NCBI GenBank assembly: GCA_017995495.1
Contig: JAGOIS010000115.1
Location: 1 to 5,285, forward strand
Length of the DNA: 5,285 nt
Direction: 5' to 3'
DNA from: Candidatus Cloacimonadota bacterium
GTDB taxonomy: Bacteria; Cloacimonadota; Cloacimonadia; Cloacimonadales; Cloacimonadaceae
The notes under the pieces are model-generated. The model was not told the origin of the DNA, made no database searches, and worked only from the letters and a program-made list of their open reading frames with translations. Of this stretch, positions 1 through 5,285 are shown piece by piece. The first letter of the stretch is position 1. Each line of letters begins with the position of its first letter. The position numbers and the translations under genes were made by a program.

Positions 1-1573
1 GGTTCTCGGTGCCGTACCAGTCCGCGGTGGCGGTGAAGGTGACCGTGAGCCCGTCGATGGAGACGTTCACGTTGCTGTTGCCGCTGTAGCCAAGGGTGAG
101 GGTGCCGCCGTCCGCGTCATTCACATATTGGCTGAAGTCCACCACCAGAGTGCCGTTCACGTCGAACTCGAAGACTTCGGGCAGATCGATGGTGGGGCCG
201 GCGGGGGTGTAGGAGATGTTGATGTCATCGATGGCCGCCGGAGGGTCGTAGCCCCCGCTGGAGTCATTGCGCCAGGAGAAGACCAGGCGCTTGGTGGTGG
301 CGGAGATGTTGTCGTTCAGGTCGATGCTTGCGCTTTGCCAATTTGCCTGCAGGTTGTAGGTTCCCAGTGCGCCGGGGAGTTGGTGTCCGGCCGTGGGGGT
401 TACGGAAGTTTCAACCAGGAAAACCTTCAGGTAATCGTATCCGCTTTCGCCATAGCACTTCCAGGCAAAGTTGAGGTTAAAGTCCGAACCCGCCGGTAAG
501 GTGATGTCCTTGTAAAGATGGGATACCGAAGTTGCTGTATTTGTGTATTGATTGGGCAGAGAGGCGCTGTTGGTGATGTAGGCTGCGTAATATGGGCTTA
601 AATAGGTTCCGTCGGCAAAGGTCCAGTAGTTGGTCTGGCTGCCTTGGACCACGTACCAGCCACTGATCGCGCCGTCCCAATTCTCGCTGAAGCAGAGATA
701 ATCTCCGCTGCCGCTGAAGCTGATGGTGTGGATGGTCTTGGCAGTATTATAGGTGATAACCAGCTGGTCGGAGTGCGCACCAATAGAGAGAGGTTGATAG
801 GTCACGGTGAAGGTGGTGTATTCCCCCGCGGCCAGAGAGTTGTCGGATGGCTGCACAGTCACTTGGAAATGGTTGTTCCCAGTTGTTTGAAGCGGAGTGC
901 TGATATCGATGGATCCGGATCCGCCCCCGGCGTTGGTGATAGTGTATTGGCGGGTGACTGAGCTGCCAACGTTTACAACACCAAAGTCGTAGCTGGTCTC
1001 GTTGGGGCTAATTGTGAACAAAGGCTCGTTACTATTAAACTCATAAGCCTGCACATAGTCCACTTGCAGTAACCACATATCAGCCGCAGAATAGCAGTTG
1101 AAGGCAAAATAGTAAGTGCCGGATGTGGTGGGTCGGTAATAAGCAGTGGTCCTTTGGGCGTAGGTGGTGTTGGTCAGGGAATCCAGGGTAAGCACCGTGG
1201 TGGTCTGGGATGCCACAGTCTGGTCATTGCCCACAGTGACCTTCAGATTTTCAGGATAACTTGCCGACTGCACTTTTTGCCAAAAGGTCAGGTAATAATC
1301 TCTGCCCGCCGTCATGGCAATGCCGGGTGTGAAAGCCCAGGTGTTTGCATCGTTAGTTGAGTTGTACGTGTATTGCATGTGGTATGTTCCACTGTAGGGG
1401 TTACTCGTGGCAACCAAGCTCCAATCATTGCCGCTGCCGGCGTTTACAACCGTCCAGCCGGCGGGTGCCGTGTCCGCGAAATCCTGCGTCCAGAGCGGAG
1501 TTTGGCCGAACAAACCTGCATACACCCCCAGTGCCAGGGCTAAGGATAAAACAAACAAAGTGATCTTTTTCAT
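1..1573 (-). CDS. Secreted multidomain beta-sandwich protein (choice-of-anchor / cleaved-adhesin type), C-terminus cut by window edge
   Basis: I read 524 codons from the ATG at 1573-1571 with no stop before the left edge, so the 3' end is missing. The start is supported by a strong ribosome binding site 5 nt upstream and an immediate Sec signal peptide: MKK, a hydrophobic core (LFVLSLALALGV), and a likely cut after VYA (residue 19). Domains by eye: residues 27-180, a jelly-roll of the cleaved-adhesin/choice-of-anchor J kind (DF..APAGWTVVN, then a TFWQK strand); 185-288, an Ig-like choice-of-anchor D/HYDIN-type domain (YDFGVVNVGSSVTRQYTITN through HTISFSGSG); 289-460, a second jelly-roll like the first (FSENWDGAISGWYVV, ending in AAIDDINISY); 461-524, the beginning of a cadherin-like/tandem-95 repeat (SQYVNDADGGTLTL, ADWYGTEN). 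Such proteins in FCB bacteria are exported and often end in a type IX secretion sorting domain, which would lie off-window. The role is probably adhesion or surface display. No catalytic motif was seen. Domain names are from recognition, not a search. Confidence 0.9.
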   Translation of the reverse strand, partial: MKKITLFVLSLALALGVYAGLFGQTPLWTQDFADTAPAGWTVVNAGSGNDWSLVATSNPYSGTYHMQYTYNSTNDANTWAFTPGIAMTAGRDYYLTFWQKVQSASYPENLKVTVGNDQTVASQTTTVLTLDSLTNTTYAQRTTAYYRPTTSGTYYFAFNCYSAADMWLLQVDYVQAYEFNSNEPLFTISPNETSYDFGVVNVGSSVTRQYTITNAGGGSGSIDISTPLQTTGNNHFQVTVQPSDNSLAAGEYTTFTVTYQPLSIGAHSDQLVITYNTAKTIHTISFSGSGDYLCFSENWDGAISGWYVVQGSQTNYWTFADGTYLSPYYAAYITNSASLPNQYTNTATSVSHLYKDITLPAGSDFNLNFAWKCYGESGYDYLKVFLVETSVTPTAGHQLPGALGTYNLQANWQSASIDLNDNISATTKRLVFSWRNDSSGGYDPPAAIDDINISYTPAGPTIDLPEVFEFDVNGTLVVDFSQYVNDADGGTLTLGYSGNSNVNVSIDGLTVTFTATADWYGTEN

Positions 1574-1578
1574 CAGAT

Positions 1579-1585
1579 CCCCCTT
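1579..1585 (-). promoter_or_regulatory. Ribosome binding site of the left-hand secreted-protein gene
   Basis: On the minus strand AAGGGGG is followed by a 5-nt spacer (ATCTG) and the ATG at 1573-1571. The purine run and spacing fit a Shine-Dalgarno site, and the ATG opens directly into a signal peptide, so this fixes the start of the gene. Confidence 0.75.
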
Positions 1586-1598
1586 AAATGATCAATTT

Positions 1599-1613
1599 AT
1601 TTATCGGATAAAT
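1599..1613 (-). promoter_or_regulatory. Perfect 15-bp dyad in the A/T-rich leader, possible operator/promoter region
   Basis: ATTTATC and GATAAAT form a perfect 7-bp inverted repeat around a single central base. It lies 26-40 nt upstream of the ATG of the left-hand gene, within the most A/T-rich stretch of the intergenic region (about 1586-1614). A promoter -10 region could sit here; GATAAA on the minus strand is the nearest match, but I found no convincing -35 box at standard spacing and no clear Bacteroidetes-type TAnnTTTG box. The dyad is directly seen. A role as a repressor or activator site is inference. Confidence 0.35.
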
Positions 1614-1649
1614 TCCTTGCTGTCGCTCCAAGGGTTTCCCGCCACTTAC

Positions 1650-1736
1650 CTCCGGTTATCAATACGGAATCAATACGGAATCAATACGGATGAAATCCGT
1701 ATTGATTCCGTATTGATTCCGTATTGATCGCCGGAG
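1650..1736. repeat. Long intergenic hairpin: three direct plus three inverted copies of an 11-bp unit
   Basis: The unit ATCAATACGGA occurs three times without gaps (1658-1668, 1669-1679, 1680-1690). Its reverse complement TCCGTATTGAT then occurs three times without gaps (1696-1706, 1707-1717, 1718-1728). All six copies are identical. Bases 1658-1691 pair perfectly with 1695-1728, giving a 34-bp stem closed by a 3-nt loop (GAA at 1692-1694). After a 2-bp mismatch, 1650-1655 (CTCCGG) pairs with 1731-1736 (CCGGAG), extending the stem. It lies between the terminator of the upstream gene and the start of the downstream gene. No T-tract follows on either strand, so it is not a standard intrinsic terminator. 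The 11-bp period is close to one helical turn, so a protein bound to successive units would meet the same DNA face. Function is unknown. Confidence 0.95.
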
Positions 1737-1774
1737 ACGAATGGCCACTCTTTGTGGATTCGGAGCTGTAAGCA

Positions 1775-1802
1775 AAAGTCCCGCAATTGCTTGCGGGACT
1801 TT
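1775..1802 (-). terminator. Rho-independent terminator after the beta-solenoid gene
   Basis: Bases 1791-1802 pair perfectly with 1775-1786 (12-bp stem, core GTCCCGC/GCGGGAC) around a 4-nt loop. In the minus-strand transcript the loop reads GCAA, a GNRA-type tetraloop, and the descending arm runs into UUUU (1777-1774). The hairpin begins 22 nt after the TAG stop at 1827-1825. The U-run is short and partly inside the stem, so efficiency is uncertain. The A-run on the other side could allow weak bidirectional action, but no plus-strand gene is present to need it. Confidence 0.8.
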
Positions 1803-1824
1803 ATCAACTTATGGCGCGGTTTGA

Positions 1825-4800
1825 CTAATTTCGGATCCGGGGCGGGTTCACATCCACCTTCGAGGGTGGGAGGCGCTCGGCGGTTACCCTAAAGAAGTGG
1901 GTTTGTCCCGGAGAGAAGGAATAACTGTGGGTGGTGGACCATCCGGCATAGGAGGTGAAGGCGCCGAGAGGATCGGAATCAAGGTAGACATTGAACTTGG
2001 TGACGCTGAGGGGGTAGTTCCAGCTCAGGGTGGCCATTTCCTCGAGGGGATCGTAAGCGATGCTCAGATCCGTAATGGGCGGCAAATCTTGCCAGATGGT
2101 TTGAACGGGGCCGTAAATGTTGTTGTATTCTTGAGATTCGTTTACCCGTTCATCGGCATCGATCTGCAGCCAGGTACTCCACTCGCCATCCGGGGGTTGA
2201 ACGTAATTCGTCACATTCGAAAAATACACATCCACAGGGAGACCAGCCTGTAAACTGTTGAGTTCCAAGAATACATTGCCCCAGACCTGGATGGGCGGAG
2301 CGTCGTCACGGTCATAGTAAAGATCAACGTAAAAAAGAACACCCGTGAGGGGATAGATGCTGTTGTTCACCACCGTCACTTTCAGGTCGCGGTAATCGCC
2401 CAGATAGGGGTTGGGGCTGGCCGGGATCCATTCCGCGCGCAGGATCTGCAGGTCGGGAAGGTCAGTGCCGGCATTCCAAAAAACCCGGTTGTGGATATCG
2501 TCGTCAAAATCCTCGCCGCTAAAGACTCCCAGTGCGTTTATGAAATTAACGATGCCCGTATCAACGGTTTTTCTAACGTTGCTGGCCCCGCCGCCGGCAT
2601 TGGTGGCAAAAACGGCGTCGCGGATCACCACGTTGTCGGAATTGTCGATCCGGAGCAGGGTGCCGCCGGGCTGGCCCCAACTGAAGTAGCAGTGGAAAAA
2701 GGAATTGTTGGGATCGATGACCGCTCCGGGCCTAAGGTATACGCCGTACTGGGAAATGGCGGAAAAAATGCAGTTGCGGGCGGAGATGGTGCCGCCGTCG
2801 AACACGTTCAGATAGAAATAGCCGGAGTCGCAGATTATGGTGGTCATGGCGGAGTCGGAACCCCAGGCCTGAAGCAGGCCTCCTGATTCAACGTTCAGGT
2901 ATTTCATGTTTCCCATGCGCAGGCTCGCCAAATCATCTATGTGCAGGATGCCATAAACCACAACGCCGCCGTCAGCGTGGAGATCATTGGCGTTGAGGTC
3001 CAGAATGCCCGTCTGCACAGTGATGGTGCCGTTCGCGGTCACAGCGGTCAGCAGTTTCACCCAGGCGTCGGGTTTGTTGGTCCGCAGAGCGTGCAGGGTT
3101 CCCGCGACCATGGTCAGATAAGTTTCCGCGGTGCCGGTGAGTTCCAATGTTCCTCCGGCGGGGGTGAATTCCGTGCGGTCGCAATAGAAATTGCCGTCGG
3201 TGCGGATGATCCCGCCGGTGATGTTTTCGCTGAAAGTGTAAGCACTGTTGTAGATCCCGATCCCCCAGCCGTGGCGGTAAAACAGACCATCGGACATGGT
3301 GAAGCTGGCGTTTCCGCCGCTGGGTATGGCAGACACGACATCCGGAGTGCCGCCGAAAATGTGAAATTCGCCGCCACTGATGTTCAGGTTACCTCTCAAA
3401 CCCAGGCTGGTGGCGGTGTCCTGGACCAAGGTGATGTTGCCCCCGGAGAGATTAACCGTGCCTTGGATCACTGCGTCCACCATGTCGTGAGCGTAAAAAA
3501 GGCCACCGGAGACAGCCAGTGTCCCCTGCGTCCAGACGTAGGAATCACATTCGGCCTCGCCGGTGCTGGGGATCCGGAGTTCCCAGGCAAGCGTACTTTT
3601 GGCCAATTCCAGCGTGTGAAAATCTTCCCCGCCATATACCGAGCTGTTCGCGTTGCTGTCGAAGACCACTTTGCCGGCGCCCTCGATGAAGGAATCGTGG
3701 GAAGTGTATTTATACCAGTCACCCCGCACGTTCATTTGGGCCGGAGCAGTGAAGTAGCCGGCGCGGAGGACGAAATAGCCGTTGATGTCCAGATCTGACG
3801 CGGCTGTAACCGTCTGCGAGCGGGTGAGTTCGCGGATGCTGCCATCCCTTCCAGTTTCAAATTTGGGCTGGCCTTTATCATCCTTTCCGAGGTATTTGTT
3901 GATGTCCAGGGAGTAGAAACTGGAGCCGGCCACATGGCTAACCTCGCAATCCGTGCTTCCGGCCAGCACGATCAAATTACTGATCGGATTGAAGCCGGCG
4001 CGGTTGACTATGAAACTCCTGGCCACGCGGATGGTACCTCCGGTGATGTTGGAGGAGAAGGCAGAGGCTGTGTTGACAATGCTCACCCCCTGGTCTTTGA
4101 AATCCAGGGTGCCGCCGCTCATGGTGATGGATGCGTCATTCGGATAGGGCCACCAGGAGGAGATCGCGCCCCCGTAAACATTGAATATTCCTCCGCTGAT
4201 TGTAAGGGAGCCGCCCAAGTCTATATAGCGGTAATCGCCATAGTTGCTGAGGTTTATGCTCCCGCCGGTCTGAAGGAACCACTCGCCCGCGATGTAGTTG
4301 TTCACCAGGGACAGGGCGGAGAAGGAACCGGCCAAAACCTTGATCCCGCCGTTAACCCATTCGTAGGAGGCGCAGGTGACGTCGGCGATGCTGCTATTCA
4401 CAATGAAGTAATCCGCCACCTTGTTCAGTTTCAAGTGGTCGAAATCCTCATCGTAATTGCAATACTGGTCCCAGTCCGCCTCGAAGGTCACGGTGGAACC
4501 CGCTTCAGAAAAAGCCGCAGGTCCCACCAGGTTGACCCAGTCGCCGCGGATCCGGATGTCGTGGCCATCAGCGTTGAAACTGCCGCTGTCAATGGTGAGG
4601 GTGCCCCTCAGGAAAAGGTCAGTTACGAGATTAACGGTGTTGCTGGAACTGCAGGTGAGGTTGTTCAGCATGCTCTGGCTTGTAAGTTGGATCCCTTGTG
4701 CGATGCCGTCCATCACCACCGTGCCTTGGGTGAGCCAAACTCCCCGGCCAGCCACGGTGTTGTCGTCCTTGAAGTCTCCCTTCACGATCAGGTTCACGTC

Positions 4801-5285
4801 GTTCGCGCACTGAAAGCTGCAGTTCTCGTAGTTGTGGAAATTGCCGTTGATCACGATGTCTTCGGTGGTGTCGCCGTGGATGTGGAAGATCCCTGTGGAA
4901 TTGCGGGAGCGGACGGTGGGCAGGATGGTGTTGGCGCTGTTGTTGGTGAGATAGTTGTCAAGGCCCGCCGTGCTGCTGAATTCGATGTAGCCGGTGGAGA
5001 ACTGGACGTTCGAACCGGCATCGAAGGCCATCCTGTTGCCGATGTAGATCTCGGCGCTGCTGTTTGTGACGTTTACCGTGGAACCCTCCAACCAATGCAG
5101 CAAAGAACCTGCCACAAGGTCGGTGGCGGAATTCATGTTCAGCTGGCCCCAGATCAGCGCGTAATCACCAACGGTGAGGTCGGCAGTGCCAATGGTAAGG
5201 CTGGCCCCGGCCAGCAGCGATAGCTTTTGGCAAACCGCATCAGTGGTGTTGATCACTGGATAGCGTGCGCTGGCCACAGTCTGGA
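1825..5285 (-). CDS. Giant extracellular beta-solenoid protein with CARDB and FN3 C-terminus, N-terminus cut by window edge
   Basis: The frame is open from the right edge to the TAG at 1827-1825. A GTG at 5277-5275 could be read as a start, but it lies mid-domain (QTVASARYPVINTTD) and codons upstream are still open, so the gene is 5'-truncated. Counting from that GTG as residue 1: residues 1-210 are short beta-strand repeats (LTIGTADLTVGDYALIWGQL) typical of parallel beta-helices; 214-461 and 489-735 are two homologous modules rich in SGG turns (LTISGGIFNVYGG / LNISGGEFHIFGG; SNITGGTIR / ENITGGIIR); about 740-935 is a beta-helix section (MKYLNVESGG, VVIRDAVF); about 940-1062 is a CARDB domain (ASPNPYLGDYRDLKVTVVNN, IDADERVNESQEYNN); about 1066-1136 is an FN3 domain (PPITDLSIAYDPLEEMATLS, HFFRVTAE). 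The chain stops 14 residues later with no recognisable type IX sorting domain. It is probably secreted or surface-exposed, in an adhesin or scaffold role. No active-site motif was seen. Fold assignments are from pattern recognition. Confidence 0.9.
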   Translation of the reverse strand, partial: QTVASARYPVINTTDAVCQKLSLLAGASLTIGTADLTVGDYALIWGQLNMNSATDLVAGSLLHWLEGSTVNVTNSSAEIYIGNRMAFDAGSNVQFSTGYIEFSSTAGLDNYLTNNSANTILPTVRSRNSTGIFHIHGDTTEDIVINGNFHNYENCSFQCANDVNLIVKGDFKDDNTVAGRGVWLTQGTVVMDGIAQGIQLTSQSMLNNLTCSSSNTVNLVTDLFLRGTLTIDSGSFNADGHDIRIRGDWVNLVGPAAFSEAGSTVTFEADWDQYCNYDEDFDHLKLNKVADYFIVNSSIADVTCASYEWVNGGIKVLAGSFSALSLVNNYIAGEWFLQTGGSINLSNYGDYRYIDLGGSLTISGGIFNVYGGAISSWWPYPNDASITMSGGTLDFKDQGVSIVNTASAFSSNITGGTIRVARSFIVNRAGFNPISNLIVLAGSTDCEVSHVAGSSFYSLDINKYLGKDDKGQPKFETGRDGSIRELTRSQTVTAASDLDINGYFVLRAGYFTAPAQMNVRGDWYKYTSHDSFIEGAGKVVFDSNANSSVYGGEDFHTLELAKSTLAWELRIPSTGEAECDSYVWTQGTLAVSGGLFYAHDMVDAVIQGTVNLSGGNITLVQDTATSLGLRGNLNISGGEFHIFGGTPDVVSAIPSGGNASFTMSDGLFYRHGWGIGIYNSAYTFSENITGGIIRTDGNFYCDRTEFTPAGGTLELTGTAETYLTMVAGTLHALRTNKPDAWVKLLTAVTANGTITVQTGILDLNANDLHADGGVVVYGILHIDDLASLRMGNMKYLNVESGGLLQAWGSDSAMTTIICDSGYFYLNVFDGGTISARNCIFSAISQYGVYLRPGAVIDPNNSFFHCYFSWGQPGGTLLRIDNSDNVVIRDAVFATNAGGGASNVRKTVDTGIVNFINALGVFSGEDFDDDIHNRVFWNAGTDLPDLQILRAEWIPASPNPYLGDYRDLKVTVVNNSIYPLTGVLFYVDLYYDRDDAPPIQVWGNVFLELNSLQAGLPVDVYFSNVTNYVQPPDGEWSTWLQIDADERVNESQEYNNIYGPVQTIWQDLPPITDLSIAYDPLEEMATLSWNYPLSVTKFNVYLDSDPLGAFTSYAGWSTTHSYSFSPGQTHFFRVTAERLPPSKVDVNPPRIRN
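3073..3813 (-). repeat. Beta-solenoid module B (247 residues) within the large protein
   Basis: Residues 489-735, counted from the GTG at 5277. This is the second copy of the module at 3895-4638, nearly identical in length, with the conserved landmarks in the same order. A further partial start of the pattern (TAVTANGTITVQTGILDLNA, residues 744-763) follows before the protein changes into a plain beta-helix section, which suggests a third copy was lost or replaced there. Confidence 0.8.
3895..4638 (-). repeat. Beta-solenoid module A (248 residues) within the large protein
   Basis: Residues 214-461, counted from the GTG at 5277. Module A aligns end to end with module B (3073-3813). Landmarks in order, A versus B: DIRIRGDW / QMNVRGDW, EDFDHLKLNK / EDFHTLELAK, SYEWVNGGIKVLAGSF / SYVWTQGTLAVSGGLF, GSLTISGGIFNVYGG / GNLNISGGEFHIFGG, ASITMSGGTL / ASFTMSDGLF, SNITGGTIR / ENITGGIIR, and a closing INK / TNK. 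The similarity is clear at protein level but diverged at DNA level, so the duplication is old. Confidence 0.8.

Noticed and set aside
1601..1645. A 14-residue leader peptide (GTG at 1645-1643, TAA at 1603-1601, minus strand) after a GGAGG at 1653-1649
   Set aside because: The spacing between GGAGG and GTG is only 3 nt, the start is GTG, and the peptide shows no attenuation-type residue run. The GGAGG is part of the base of the hairpin stem.
1407..1727. A 106-codon plus-strand open frame running from the left gene into the intergenic hairpin
   Set aside because: It is antisense to the signal-peptide end of the left-hand gene, crosses its ribosome binding site and reads through the 11-bp repeats. 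It shows no domain pattern.
1658..1728. CRISPR array or replication iterons
   Set aside because: The 11-bp units abut with no spacers, half are inverted, and no cas or replication-initiator gene is in view, so neither label is supported.
2941..3798. A 285-codon open frame on the plus strand
   Set aside because: Same codon-register shadow of the minus-strand gene. The translation is Gly/Ala/Val/Asp-rich with no domain pattern and lies wholly inside the real coding sequence.
3934..5223. A 429-codon open frame on the plus strand, antisense to the large gene
   Set aside because: It is in codon register with the minus-strand gene, where antisense stops arise only from TTA, CTA and TCA codons, which that gene rarely uses. 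Its translation shows no recognisable domain, while the minus-strand frame has clear CARDB, FN3 and solenoid patterns.
5275..5277. GTG as the start codon of the large gene
   Set aside because: The frame stays open upstream to the window edge, no signal peptide follows, and the GTG sits within the running beta-repeat pattern. The true start is off-window.

Overview
The window carries two large minus-strand genes, both cut by the window edges, separated by a 251-bp intergenic region. Both encode secreted or surface, beta-rich modular proteins. The style points to an environmental FCB-group bacterium, most likely Candidatus Cloacimonadota or a relative: choice-of-anchor/cleaved-adhesin modules, a cadherin-like repeat, filamentous parallel beta-helix stretches with many SGG turns, then CARDB and fibronectin type III domains. 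This assignment is inference from protein style, as no phylogenetic marker gene is present. No metabolic, RNA, CRISPR, phage or transposase gene is visible.

Layout in transcription order (right to left): (1) 5285-1825, the 3' part of a giant beta-solenoid protein whose start lies beyond the right edge. It holds two homologous modules of about 248 residues in tandem, a right-handed beta-helix section, a CARDB domain and a C-terminal FN3 domain. (2) 1802-1775, a compact terminator hairpin just after its stop codon. (3) 1736-1650, a striking hairpin made of three direct copies of an 11-bp unit facing three inverted copies. (4) 1613-1599, a perfect 15-bp dyad in A/T-rich DNA where a promoter would be expected. 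(5) 1585-1579, a strong ribosome binding site. (6) 1573-1, the start of a second secreted protein with a signal peptide and at least four extracellular domains, running off the left edge.

The terminator, followed by a separate leader with its own dyad, suggests the two genes are transcribed separately although co-oriented. Both products probably act outside the cell in adhesion or surface-layer roles. No enzymatic motif was seen in either. The feature that ordinary annotation explains least is the 11-bp direct/inverted repeat hairpin between the genes.
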